DNA from: an uncultured Pseudodesulfovibrio sp.
GTDB lineage: Bacteria > Desulfobacterota > Desulfovibrionia > Desulfovibrionales > Desulfovibrionaceae
Length of the DNA stretch: 64,000 bases
Assembly (NCBI RefSeq): GCF_963677845.1
Contig: NZ_OY782498.1
Location: 1,120,001 to 1,184,000, forward strand
Direction: 5' to 3'
In this document: piece by piece, positions 28,480 to 38,553 of the stretch
Layout of the letters: each line of letters opens with the position of its first letter
Position numbering within the stretch: the stretch's first letter is position 1
Notes under the pieces: generated by a model
Told to the model about the DNA's origin: nothing
Databases searched by the model: none
The model's input: only the letters and a program-made list of their open reading frames with translations
Position numbers and translations under genes: made by a program

Positions 28480-30531
28480 GTGAGCAAGAGCAACGCCCCC
28501 TCGGCGAAGGTGCTCGGCAACCTTCGCAATATTGGTATCATTGCGCATATTGATGCGGGAAAAACAACGCTGACAGAGCGAATCCTTTATTATTCAGGGA
28601 AGATACACCGTATTGGTGAAGTCCATGAAGGCACGGCAACCATGGACTATATGCCTGAAGAGCAGGAACGCGGTATCACCATCACTTCGGCGGTGACTTC
28701 CTGTCAGTGGGACCCGTGCATGATTAATATCATTGATACCCCCGGGCATGTGGATTTTACCATTGAAGTGGAACGTTCTTTGCGGGTTCTGGATGGTGCT
28801 GTTGGTGTGTTTTGTGGCGTGAGTGGCGTAGAGCCGCAGTCTGAAACTGTCTGGCGGCAATCGGAGTCTTATTCTGTTCCTAAGTTGGCGTTTGTTAATA
28901 AAATGGACAGACTGGGTGCCGATTTTGATGCCGTGCTTGACTCCATGGTTCAGAAACTCGGAACAAATCCATTGGCTATTCAGTATCCTGACGGGGCTGG
29001 GCAGGATTTTGCCGGTGTTTATGATTTGGTGACCATGCAACGGCTTGAATTCGATCAAGGTACTAAAGGTGTTGATTTTTCTTCCCGTGATCTGACCGAA
29101 GAAGAAGCAGGTCGTCTTTCTCCGTGGCGTGAAAAGCTCATTGAGGTCGCTGCTGATGAAGATGAAGAAATTCTTGAACTATATTTGTCCGGGGAGGATG
29201 TCCCTGCTCCCCAGATTCGTGCGGCTTTGCGAAAGGCGACGTTGGCTCGGAAGATTGTTCCGGTGCTCGTTGGTTCGGCATTGAAAAATATTGGTGTGCA
29301 GCCAGTGCTGACCGCTGTATGTGATTATTTACCTAGTCCGCTGGAAGTGCCGGTTGCCGAGGGAGTGAATCCAAAGGACAAGACCAAGCAATCTTTTGAG
29401 GTTTCGCATAAGGAACCATTGTCTGCTCTTGTTTTCAAAGTTGCTCTTGATTCTGGACGGAAGCTCGCTATGATGCGTATTTATTCTGGTAAGATAAGTG
29501 CAGGAGATACTGTCTATAACGTGACGCAGGACCAACCTGAAAGAGTGGCTCGTTTGTTCCGTTTGCACGCTGGGCGCAAGGAAAAGATTGAGAGTGCCTT
29601 TGCCGGAGATATGGTGGCCGCCGCCGGGATGAAATTTGCCAGGACTGGTGACACTCTGGCAACCAAAGAAGCCCCGATTCTTTTGGAGCAGATTGCGGAT
29701 TACAAACCGGTTATTTCTTTGGCTATCGAGCCTCGTAATTCTGAAGAGGGCGATAAGCTTGATGAGGTTTTGGATAAATATTTATTGGAAGATCCGACTC
29801 TTGAGTTAAAGCGTGATGAAGATACAGGGCAGATTGTTCTGTCTGGTATGGGAGAGCTTCATTTGGAAGTGATTCAAGAACGTTTGAAACGTGAGTACAA
29901 ACTCGAACCGAGAGTTGGTAAGCCGCAGGTGGTCTATCAGGAGACTGTTACCGGTAAAGGCAAGGGGAGTGCTGAATTTAATCGCGAGTTGGGTGAGGTC
30001 GTTCATTTTGGTGCGGTTGATTTGGCCGTGGAGGCTATGGATCGGGATCAAGGACGTCGTATCTCCATGGAGGTCGATGTTGAAGAATGGCCTGCTGCGT
30101 GGCTTGAGGCTGTAGAAGATGGTATCTCTGATAGTTTGCAAAGTGGTGTCGTTCGTGGGTATCCGGTTCAGGATGTGCGAGTTCGAGTCCTCGGTATGCA
30201 GAGGCGGGATGGAGAATCCAGCCCTGTGGGCTATCGTATGGCTGCCGCCATGGCTCTTAAGGAGGCACTTGGACAGGCTACGTCCAAACTGATGGAACCC
30301 ATTATGTGGGTGGAGATCAGTGTACCGGAAGATTTTGTTGGTGATGTGGTCGGTCTGCTCGGGTCCAAAGGGGCCAAGATCGAGAATATGATTGATCGAA
30401 ATGGACAAAAGGTGGTTCAAGGGCTTGCCCCACTGGGGAAGCTGTTCGGATTTTCCACTGATCTTCGGTCTGCCACACAGGGCAGGGCGGGATTTGTTAT
30501 GAAATTTTCACGTTTTGATGTGTTGGAGTAG
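28480..30531 (+). CDS. Translation elongation factor G, second (EF-G2-type) copy
   Basis: 683 residues from GTG 28480. The G domain is complete: G1 AHIDAGKTT, the switch region RGITITSA, G3 DTPGH and G4 NKMD. Domains II-V follow. It is a full-length EF-G. The context (bamD, DUF2062) is not the str operon with rpsL, rpsG and tuf, so this is probably a paralogue. Such second copies may act in translocation, ribosome recycling or under stress; which applies here cannot be told. A DUF2062 gene follows after three bases. Confidence 0.9.
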   Translation: MSKSNAPSAKVLGNLRNIGIIAHIDAGKTTLTERILYYSGKIHRIGEVHEGTATMDYMPEEQERGITITSAVTSCQWDPCMINIIDTPGHVDFTIEVERSLRVLDGAVGVFCGVSGVEPQSETVWRQSESYSVPKLAFVNKMDRLGADFDAVLDSMVQKLGTNPLAIQYPDGAGQDFAGVYDLVTMQRLEFDQGTKGVDFSSRDLTEEEAGRLSPWREKLIEVAADEDEEILELYLSGEDVPAPQIRAALRKATLARKIVPVLVGSALKNIGVQPVLTAVCDYLPSPLEVPVAEGVNPKDKTKQSFEVSHKEPLSALVFKVALDSGRKLAMMRIYSGKISAGDTVYNVTQDQPERVARLFRLHAGRKEKIESAFAGDMVAAAGMKFARTGDTLATKEAPILLEQIADYKPVISLAIEPRNSEEGDKLDEVLDKYLLEDPTLELKRDEDTGQIVLSGMGELHLEVIQERLKREYKLEPRVGKPQVVYQETVTGKGKGSAEFNRELGEVVHFGAVDLAVEAMDRDQGRRISMEVDVEEWPAAWLEAVEDGISDSLQSGVVRGYPVQDVRVRVLGMQRRDGESSPVGYRMAAAMALKEALGQATSKLMEPIMWVEISVPEDFVGDVVGLLGSKGAKIENMIDRNGQKVVQGLAPLGKLFGFSTDLRSATQGRAGFVMKFSRFDVLE

Positions 30532-30534
30532 CTC

Positions 30535-31065
30535 TTGAGTGACCTGAGTCGTCATACCCCCCGCGAGAAAAAAAGCAATCGAGATTGGTGGACAGGCAGC
30601 AAGCGGTGGATACGCTATTGGTATCTGCGTTTGATGCGTCAGAACTCATCGCCAAAGAATCTGGCCGCGGCCTGTGCTCTTGGTATGTTTATCGGCGCTA
30701 TGCCAATCATTCCTTTTCAATCCGTGGTCGTCATTGCCTTGGCTTTTGTTATGCGGGTCAACAAGTTGGCTGCATGGCTTGCTACATGTTATTCAAATGC
30801 CGCGACCATGGTGCCTTTTTATTATTTCCTTTTTATTGTGGGGAGTACTGTTGCTCCGTTCGACAATATTGTTTTCGATCCGCAGCATTTAGAGATGACC
30901 CAGCTGATCGCCTCCGGTTGGAAGGTTTTTGCAGTTATGTTCATAGGTGGACTGGCTTTTGGTATCCCAGCCACAATCGCTACCTATTTTATTTCTTTGT
31001 TTGTTATCAGGCGATACCGGGAACGTCGTGCCATTCGCATGTTGCGTAATAAGTCCGGGCGATAA
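30535..31065 (+). CDS. DUF2062 inner-membrane protein
   Basis: 176 residues from TTG 30535, with GGAG six bases upstream inside the end of the EF-G gene. A basic N-terminus leads to the DUF2062 core: SPKNLAAACALGMFIGAMPIIPFQ, then SNAATMVPFYYF. Three or four hydrophobic helices lie between residues 40 and 160, and a basic C-terminal tail (RRYRERRAIRML) follows. The family's function is not established. It closes the operon before a terminator. Confidence 0.85.
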   Translation: MSDLSRHTPREKKSNRDWWTGSKRWIRYWYLRLMRQNSSPKNLAAACALGMFIGAMPIIPFQSVVVIALAFVMRVNKLAAWLATCYSNAATMVPFYYFLFIVGSTVAPFDNIVFDPQHLEMTQLIASGWKVFAVMFIGGLAFGIPATIATYFISLFVIRRYRERRAIRMLRNKSGR

Positions 31066-31095
31066 ATCAGACGATTTTTCATGATCCTATTTGGG

Positions 31096-31128
31096 GCGCT
31101 GCAAGTTTTTGCTTGCGGCGTTTTTTTT
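31096..31128 (+). terminator. Intrinsic terminator
   Basis: CGCTGCAAG-TTTTTG-CTTGCGGCG with one G-T pair, followed by eight T. Confidence 0.88.
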
Positions 31129-31231
31129 GTCTGTGTTTGCTTTTAAACTTGATTAATTGTACTCATCATATGGTAATTCATGTTGTTTTCATGCATTTCG
31201 TTTGATTTAATTCGCAAAGGGAGTTTGACCG

Positions 31232-33304
31232 ATGTTTATCGGACCCGTGGGGATGATAATTTGTGGTGTTACCTTATGTGGTATATTCGCGGCCGTGACA
31301 GCTGTCGGCGGATGGTTGGCATATGGCATAGGTGTCCTTTGCGTTTTGATCATTACCTCTATTATCGGACTTTTACATTCCAAGTATCGGAAACGTGTGA
31401 AAGAAGCTCTTGAAGAGATCGCGGAATGTCGTCTTCCTGATGCTATGGCGGCAAAAGAATTTGATGGGGTTTTAGGACAGTGTGCGGAGGTTATGAGTAC
31501 CATTCAAAGACAGGCTGTTTTTTTTGAAGGAGCGTTTCAGGAGCTTGGAAGTCCAGCTCTTGTGTGTGATTCCGATGGTATAATTCTTCTTGCATCGCAA
31601 CCCATGTTGGAAATGGTCAGAAAGAACGCTGAACAGGTGGTTGGTAAGACTGTCAGTCAGGCGTTATATAATAAAAATAGTGTTTCTTTAACTGAGAAGG
31701 CACTTAAGCTTGGTAAGCCGCAAGTGGAAAGTGTGGATTTGGTTTTGTGGGATAAAAGAAAAATTTCTGTTCAACTCTTTATCAGTTTTATCCATGATCA
31801 AGAGGGAGTTGTTATTGGGGCGGCTACTTCATTTATCGATATGACCGAACAGGTAGAAAACCATCGTAAGATTCAGCAACAACAGAAACGCATGACTCAG
31901 GCTGGCGAACGGATTAGTGGTTTGGCAGAACATGTAGCGTCAGCCACGGAGCTGTTGTCAGCTTCAGCCGACGATCAGGCCCAGGGTGCGCAGAAGCAAC
32001 GTGCGCAGACCTCTGCCGTGGCATTGTCCATGGAGAATATGACCGAAACTGTGATTGAAGTTGCAAGGAATGCTACCGCGACCAGAGGAGCCGCAGATGA
32101 AGCCAATACGTCAGCGACCGAAGGGGTTGCCATGGTGGATAAGGCTGTTGTGGCTATCAACCAGGTGTCGAATGAGGCTGTTGCGCTTGAGCAGGAAGTT
32201 GGCAAGTTGAATACTCAGGCCGGTGAAATTGGACAAATTATCAGTGTTATCAACGACATCGCAGATCAAACCAATTTACTTGCTCTCAATGCGGCTATTG
32301 AGGCCGCTCGGGCTGGAGAAGCTGGACGAGGATTTGCTGTCGTGGCTGATGAGGTTCGCAAGTTGGCAGAAAAGACCATGGACGCAACTCGTGAAGTGGA
32401 GTCAGCCATCGGGATGATTCAGACACGATCTCAAAAAGCAATGACGTCCATGCGTGCAACAGCAAAACAGGTGGCCGAAAGTACGGACCTTTCCAACAAG
32501 GCAGGAGAGACGTTACAGCAGATCATGGCGAGTATTCAGGATATGGTTGAGCGTGTGGCTGAAATTGCTACTGCTGCGGAACAGCAGTCCTCAGCAGCAG
32601 AAGAAGTTATGCATAGTGTTGAGGATATTGCGGTTATTGCTGAAGATGCTGATGAAGCAGCGGGGCAGGCGGCTAGTGCCACTCGAGATATGGCAGAGTT
32701 GGCTCGTGATCTTCTGAATGTGTCTCAGGAATTCAGAGATGGTGACGGTGATATGACATTGCGGGAATCTGAAGGTGAGATGAAGGGAGTTCTTCCCCAG
32801 ATAGCCCAAAAATATGTGTTGCGAGAATATGGTAAGTCCGTGCATGCCGACATGCAGAAAGCCATGGGTAATCCTGTGTTTTTGCCTACGGACAGCTATC
32901 CCGACCAAGTTCTTATGCAAATGGCTGAATTTGTATCGAAGACCATTGGGGTTCAACCTCGTAATTTTTTTCTTGGTCTTGGTAGATTCTCTGTTGAACA
33001 GTTCAACAAGATGTACCCGGGGCATTTTCGAGATGAATCGTTGAAGGATTTCTATTTGCGTATGAATGATGTCCATTCGCAGTTGACCAAGACTCAGCCA
33101 GGGATTAAACCTCCCAAATTCACCTATGAGGATAAGGGTGATACATTGTTCATGAATTATCGTTCTGGTCGTGGGTTGTTTGACTATTTTGAAGGGATAC
33201 TTCTTGGCTCGGCTCAATTTAAAGGCGAAAAAGTGGATGTTGTTATAAAGCCTTTTGATGAGGAAACAGCTCGGGCAGAAATCTTGTTTTTGGGCAAAGC
33301 GTGA
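31232..33304 (+). CDS. Methyl-accepting chemotaxis protein with PAS domain and C-terminal H-NOX (heme) domain
   Basis: 690 residues; AAGGGAG precedes the ATG. Two hydrophobic helices lie at residues 3-48, with almost no periplasmic loop between them. A PAS domain follows at about 95-215 ([18 protein letters not shown]). The chemoreceptor signalling hairpin spans about 230-505, with the tip region [22 protein letters not shown]. From residue 517 an H-NOX domain begins ([26 protein letters not shown]): the candidate proximal heme ligand is His615 (NDVHSQL), and the heme-propionate motif Tyr643-x-Ser645-x-Arg647 is intact. It should sense NO or O2 in the cytoplasm and signal to CheA. The cheA and cheB genes follow directly. 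Confidence 0.93.
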   Translation: MFIGPVGMIICGVTLCGIFAAVTAVGGWLAYGIGVLCVLIITSIIGLLHSKYRKRVKEALEEIAECRLPDAMAAKEFDGVLGQCAEVMSTIQRQAVFFEGAFQELGSPALVCDSDGIILLASQPMLEMVRKNAEQVVGKTVSQALYNKNSVSLTEKALKLGKPQVESVDLVLWDKRKISVQLFISFIHDQEGVVIGAATSFIDMTEQVENHRKIQQQQKRMTQAGERISGLAEHVASATELLSASADDQAQGAQKQRAQTSAVALSMENMTETVIEVARNATATRGAADEANTSATEGVAMVDKAVVAINQVSNEAVALEQEVGKLNTQAGEIGQIISVINDIADQTNLLALNAAIEAARAGEAGRGFAVVADEVRKLAEKTMDATREVESAIGMIQTRSQKAMTSMRATAKQVAESTDLSNKAGETLQQIMASIQDMVERVAEIATAAEQQSSAAEEVMHSVEDIAVIAEDADEAAGQAASATRDMAELARDLLNVSQEFRDGDGDMTLRESEGEMKGVLPQIAQKYVLREYGKSVHADMQKAMGNPVFLPTDSYPDQVLMQMAEFVSKTIGVQPRNFFLGLGRFSVEQFNKMYPGHFRDESLKDFYLRMNDVHSQLTKTQPGIKPPKFTYEDKGDTLFMNYRSGRGLFDYFEGILLGSAQFKGEKVDVVIKPFDEETARAEILFLGKA

Positions 33305-33442
33305 TGAAGAATACTTTTTTGAAAAGATTATAATGGGCTATTCGGTTTTTTGTGAGTGATATAGAGTCAGAGAATAGAAGTTACGGACTTCGAATTTGAT
33401 AGTGAATTTTCATATATCGACGTGATTTCAGGAGAGTGCCGG

Positions 33443-35626
33443 ATGTCAGATGATCTGAACAGGCAGATATTCAAAGAGGAAGCTTACGACCTTTTGCGTG
33501 AGTTGGAAGGTGCGTTACTGGAACTCGAAGAGACTCCAGATGATATGGATCTGGTAAACCAGATATTTCGCGCCTTGCATACAATTAAAGGCTCTGGATC
33601 CATGTTTGGATTCGATGAGATTGCAGGATTTACGCATGAGGTTGAGACTATTTTTGATATGGTCAGAAATGGTGACATTCAAGCGACGCCTGTTTTATGT
33701 GGGCTGTCTCTTCAGTCTCGGGATCACATCAGAAGCATGCTCGACGCTGATGACGAAGGTCCGGTAGATGCGGAAAATATGGAAGCAATCCTTCAAGGAT
33801 TGAAAGATTTTGTTGCGAGTTCCGGGGAAGAAGATGTGGTTGAAGGAAGCGCGGAAGTTGAGGTGCTTTCTGCGGAATCTGAGACAGATGAGTCAGAGGA
33901 AGAATCTCCCGCACTGAAAGATTTTACTATTTTACTAAAGCCTGACGGAAAGGGTGAAGTAGACGTTGAATCTGTCGAGAATTTCTTTGAGGAATTAGAT
34001 CGTTTGGGTGAATTGTCCGTCAAGTCCAAGCATGTTGATACTGGTGCTGGATGGGAACTCGTCCTGGTTACGGAAGTGGATAAAGACAATGTGGAAGATG
34101 TCTTTTTCTTCCTGAATGCAAATGTATCGGTTGAAGTTCGTGAATCCGGTTCCATTTCTTTGGAAGAGAAAGAGCCTGAAGTCGTTGTTTCGCCTCCATC
34201 GCCGTCAGCATCAAACACTGTCTCTTTTACGGGCGATGAACCTGAAGTCGATGCTGTTCCCAAAATAGGTGAGATTCTCGTAGAGAATGGGGATTTGAAC
34301 CAAGAAGATATTCAAGCTGCTTTGGAAAAGCAGAAAACCAAGGGTGACAGGCCTCTGGGGCAGATTCTTGCCGAGGAAGGTAAAGTCTCCAAGGCTGCAG
34401 TCAATAAGGCCGTCAAACGTCAGGGAGAAGTCAAAGAACGGGAAGTCCATAAGAAGCGGCAGGAGGCTATGTCGAGCATTCGCGTCGCCGCGGATAAACT
34501 TGATTACCTCGTGGACCTTGTCGGTGAATTGGTTATTGTTCAGGCTCAAATTTCACAGGTTATCAGTGAGCGGAGCGATCCGGCCCTTACTTTATTGGCC
34601 GAAGAGTTGGAACGTTTGAGTGACGAATTACGAGATTCAACTCTTGGGATTCGTATGCTTCCAATTGGGACATCCTTCAGTAAGTTTAGACGTTTGGTAC
34701 GCGATTTGTCTGCCGATCTCGGTAAGCAAATCGGGCTGACCACGAGTGGTGCTGAGACTGAGTTGGACAAGACTGTCATTGAGCGCCTAGGCGACCCCTT
34801 AGTACATTTGCTTCGAAATAGTATTGATCATGGCATTGAGTTGCCCGAGGTTCGAGAAGCTCAGGGTAAACCCCCTCAGGGCACGATCATGCTTGCTGCC
34901 GAGCATTCCGGTGGAGAAGTGCTTATTCGCATTACCGACGATGGTAAGGGAATGAGCAGTGAAATGATTCGCAAAAAAGGGATCGAGCGTGGTTTGATCT
35001 CTAAAGATGCGGAATTGACCGAAAAGGAATTGCTTAAGCTTATATTTGAACCCGGTTTTTCGACAGCTCAGGAAGTGACCAATGTTTCTGGTCGTGGCGT
35101 GGGAATGGATGTGGTGAAGCGGGCTATTGATTCTTTGCGCGGAACTATCGATATCGATTCAAAACCCGGGACCGGCACAACCATTACCATCAGATTGCCA
35201 TTGACTTTGGCCATCATCGACGGTTTGCAAGTTCAGGTGGAGAATGAATTTTATGTCATCCCGTTGTCATTGGTTGAAGAATGCGTTGAATTGACACGGG
35301 CTCAGGTGGAAGAAAGTGATTCAGGGCAGCGTATATTGCATCTCAGGGGCGAAATCGTTCCGTATATTCACATACGTGACTGGTTTGATGTCGAAGGGGA
35401 CAGCCCTCCCATCGAACAGATAGTTATTACTGGCGTAGAGGGAAGTCGCGTCGGTATTGTCGTAGATACTGTCATCGGCGAACATCAGACTGTTATTAAA
35501 AGCCTTGGTCGTGTATACAAAGACGTAGAAGGTATTTCCGGTGCAACGATTAAGGGTGATGGCTCCATTGCGTTGATCTTGGATGTTCCCGGTTTGGTTC
35601 GACGTGTTGTTGCTGAGTCCAAGTAG
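33443..35626 (+). CDS. cheA: Chemotaxis histidine kinase CheA with an inserted MshEN-like domain
   Basis: 727 residues from ATG 33443, preceded by AGGAGAG. The P1 domain has the phospho-accepting His46 in LHTIKGSGSMFGF. A long acidic region and a P2-like domain follow. Residues about 273-327 (IGEILVENGDLNQEDIQAAL and PLGQILAEEGKVSKAAV) resemble the paired motifs of MshEN/GspE N-terminal domains. Then come the P3 dimerisation domain, the P4 kinase (N box HLLRNSIDHG, G boxes DDGKGM and GRGVGMDVV) and the P5 CheW-like domain. It phosphorylates CheB and CheY in response to receptors. No cheW, cheR or cheY lies in the window. Confidence 0.94.
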   Translation: MSDDLNRQIFKEEAYDLLRELEGALLELEETPDDMDLVNQIFRALHTIKGSGSMFGFDEIAGFTHEVETIFDMVRNGDIQATPVLCGLSLQSRDHIRSMLDADDEGPVDAENMEAILQGLKDFVASSGEEDVVEGSAEVEVLSAESETDESEEESPALKDFTILLKPDGKGEVDVESVENFFEELDRLGELSVKSKHVDTGAGWELVLVTEVDKDNVEDVFFFLNANVSVEVRESGSISLEEKEPEVVVSPPSPSASNTVSFTGDEPEVDAVPKIGEILVENGDLNQEDIQAALEKQKTKGDRPLGQILAEEGKVSKAAVNKAVKRQGEVKEREVHKKRQEAMSSIRVAADKLDYLVDLVGELVIVQAQISQVISERSDPALTLLAEELERLSDELRDSTLGIRMLPIGTSFSKFRRLVRDLSADLGKQIGLTTSGAETELDKTVIERLGDPLVHLLRNSIDHGIELPEVREAQGKPPQGTIMLAAEHSGGEVLIRITDDGKGMSSEMIRKKGIERGLISKDAELTEKELLKLIFEPGFSTAQEVTNVSGRGVGMDVVKRAIDSLRGTIDIDSKPGTGTTITIRLPLTLAIIDGLQVQVENEFYVIPLSLVEECVELTRAQVEESDSGQRILHLRGEIVPYIHIRDWFDVEGDSPPIEQIVITGVEGSRVGIVVDTVIGEHQTVIKSLGRVYKDVEGISGATIKGDGSIALILDVPGLVRRVVAESK

Positions 35627-35651
35627 GTTGTTTGAGTTCTTATGAGGGTAG

Positions 35652-36719
<1,068 letters not shown>

Positions 36720-36748
36720 CGTTTTTCTTATTTAAGTAAGTATAGAAA

Positions 36749-36778
36749 CGCCCTCGCAGAGTCTTTTTGCGGGGGCGT
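36749..36778. terminator. Hairpin between convergent cheB and DUF190 genes
   Basis: CGCCCTCGCA pairs with TGCGGGGGCG across a nine-base loop that includes TCTTTT. Only short T runs flank it, so it is a moderate terminator candidate. Confidence 0.5.
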
Positions 36779-37116
36779 CAGCTTTTGGAATGCCGGTAGG
36801 CAATAACCTCAACGGGTTCCCGTGTAACCATTCCTTCTCCCATCATGTCGTCAAGTTTTTTAAGCAGGATATCCAAGCGGTCAGGATGTTCTACAATTTC
36901 TACAACCACGGGCAGGTCTTCGGACAGGCGAAGAATTTTGGTGGTGTGGATACGACTGTTTGCTCCGAATCCGCTCATGCCACGAAAGACTGTGGCCCCT
37001 GCCAGACCGAGTTTTCTGGCTTCTTTAACAATGGCTTCGGCAAGAGGAGTCCCTTTGTGCTTGTCATCCTCACCGATGTAGATTCTAATTCGTTCAGCCT
37101 TTTCAAGCAGTTTCAT
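36778..37116 (-). CDS. DUF190 (PII-like) protein
   Basis: 112 residues. The pattern RIYIGEDDKHKGTPLAEAIV, GATVFRGMSGFG and PVVVEIVEHPDRL is characteristic of DUF190. These small proteins have a PII-like ferredoxin fold and are typically encoded beside crcB, as here, 21 bp downstream of it. A regulatory or nucleotide-binding role next to the fluoride channel is inferred from that association. GGAGGT lies upstream of the ATG. Confidence 0.9.
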   Translation of the reverse strand: MKLLEKAERIRIYIGEDDKHKGTPLAEAIVKEARKLGLAGATVFRGMSGFGANSRIHTTKILRLSEDLPVVVEIVEHPDRLDILLKKLDDMMGEGMVTREPVEVIAYRHSKS

Positions 37117-37137
37117 TATGACCTCCAGAGTGAAGTG

Positions 37138-37515
37138 TTAGAGTAGGCGACCAAGGGCTATGCCTGTAAGAACGAGTACGAGGCCCACGATGCTTTGACC
37201 AACTACGTTAAGCAAGGCGGTGAGCATCTGTCCATATTTGACCAGTTCAGCGGTTTCGAACATGTAGGTGGAAAAAGTGGTGAATGCGCCCATGAAACCG
37301 GTCAGTACGAGAAGTCGAATTTCACTTCCGGGGAGCATGCGGTTTTCGAAAAATCCCCAGACCGCCCCGAACAAGAGGCAGCCCAATGCGTTGACGGCGA
37401 ATGTCCCGAGTGGGAATGAGCCACCAACCAGTCGTTGGGCTACGCCAGATAGCCAGTAGCGGGACATGGTGCCAGCCGCACCACCAAGAGAAAGATAGAG
37501 TAATTTTGTTAACAT
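37138..37515 (-). CDS. crcB: Fluoride efflux channel CrcB/Fluc
   Basis: 125 residues from ATG 37515; a longer start at 37536 is possible. Four membrane helices carry the family motifs GGAAGTMSRYWLS, GTFAVNALGCLLFG and TGFMGAFTTFSTYMFE, which include the pore Asn and Phe residues. Dual-topology dimers expel fluoride across the inner membrane. It is transcribed with the DUF190 gene. I do not see a fluoride-riboswitch core upstream; the space before the divergent gene at 37562 is short. Confidence 0.93.
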   Translation of the reverse strand: MLTKLLYLSLGGAAGTMSRYWLSGVAQRLVGGSFPLGTFAVNALGCLLFGAVWGFFENRMLPGSEIRLLVLTGFMGAFTTFSTYMFETAELVKYGQMLTALLNVVGQSIVGLVLVLTGIALGRLL

Positions 37516-37561
37516 TCCGATATCCTTATTGCTCATATAGCAACTCAATGGGAGAAAGCCA

Positions 37562-38158
37562 ATGGCCCTTGAATGTGAATTGAAATATCTCAGCGTGGAT
37601 TTGAACGCAATACGTTGCAGACTGGAAGAGGTTGGTGGAACGTATTCAGGGAGATATTTTGAATCCAATTTGGTTTTTGATTATCCAGATCGATCTTTGA
37701 AAGCGCAGTCAATTTTACTCAGACTTCGTGAGAAACAGGGGCAGACTATCCTGACAGTCAAGCGTCCGCCAGAAGAAGATATTCCGTCGGTTCTTAAAGT
37801 TTCCGACGAGATTGAAACTTCTGTTGGGGATTTGAATGTTATGAGGGCAGCCTTGGAGACACTTGGTTTCAAGGTGTTTTTTTCGTATGAAAAGGTGCGG
37901 GAAAAGTGGTGTTATATGGATTGTACCCTTTGTCTCGACCAAATGCCTTTTGGGTATTTTGTGGAAATTGAAGGAACTGATATTTCTGTACCGGCCTGCG
38001 CTCAGGCAATTGGTTTGGATAGTCACGAGACGACAACAGAAACATATCACGCATTGAATATGTCCGATCGCCGGAACAGAGGACTTTCTCCGGATGAAAA
38101 TTTTGTTTTTGAAGAACCTTTTCGTACACGATTGTTGGCAGAACTCGATAAAGAATGA
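37562..38158 (+). CDS. CYTH-domain protein, class IV adenylate cyclase-like
   Basis: 198 residues. The N-terminal ECELKY supplies the ExExK signature (Glu4, Glu6, Lys8) that binds phosphates and metal in the tunnel fold. Later basic and acidic residues fit the pattern (LLRLREKQGQTILTVKRP; FVEIEGTD). CYTH proteins include class IV adenylate cyclases and thiamine- or tripolyphosphatases; this one resembles the CyaB-like branch, but the reaction cannot be decided from sequence alone. It is divergent from crcB and 78 bp before clpS. Confidence 0.85.
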   Translation: MALECELKYLSVDLNAIRCRLEEVGGTYSGRYFESNLVFDYPDRSLKAQSILLRLREKQGQTILTVKRPPEEDIPSVLKVSDEIETSVGDLNVMRAALETLGFKVFFSYEKVREKWCYMDCTLCLDQMPFGYFVEIEGTDISVPACAQAIGLDSHETTTETYHALNMSDRRNRGLSPDENFVFEEPFRTRLLAELDKE

Positions 38159-38236
38159 GATTCCCCCCTCGACAGTCGGTGAAAAGGAATTTATATTACG
38201 AGTTAAGGAACAAAGAGTTTTTGGAGTCAATACCCT

Positions 38237-38551
38237 ATGAGCGACCCTTTTACCGGTGACCGTTTTGAAACCGAACTTCTTGACGAACATGAAGTCAGGG
38301 AGCCTCGGAAGTATAAGGTCCTGTTGCATAATGACGATTATACGACCATGGACTTCGTGGTCGAGATTTTGGTTCGCGTATTTCGTCGAAATGAAGCGCA
38401 AGCCACGGCCATCATGCTTTCTGTCCACAATAAGGGATACGGAGTATGCGGCACTTACACTGCCGAAGTGGCCGAAACCAAGGTTGATTTGGTGCACAGG
38501 TTGGCGAAAAGCGCAGGCTTTCCGCTAAAGTGCAGCATGGAAGGTGAATAG
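38237..38551 (+). CDS. clpS: ClpS, adaptor of the ClpAP protease
   Basis: 104 residues. The conserved core YKVLLHNDDYTTMDFVVEIL contains the N-degron pocket residues, and MLSVHNKGYGVCGTYTAEVAE is equally typical. ClpS carries proteins with bulky hydrophobic N-terminal residues to ClpA. clpA starts two bases after its stop, and aat, which creates such N-termini, follows clpA. Confidence 0.96.
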   Translation: MSDPFTGDRFETELLDEHEVREPRKYKVLLHNDDYTTMDFVVEILVRVFRRNEAQATAIMLSVHNKGYGVCGTYTAEVAETKVDLVHRLAKSAGFPLKCSMEGE

Positions 38552-38553
38552 AT

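Noticed and set aside
36749-36778. Inverted repeat as a mobile-element end
   Set aside because: It is a single hairpin between convergent genes with no partner repeat, target duplication or transposase.
37516-37561. Fluoride riboswitch before crcB
   Set aside because: The gap to the divergent gene is only 46 bp and shows no crcB-motif core.
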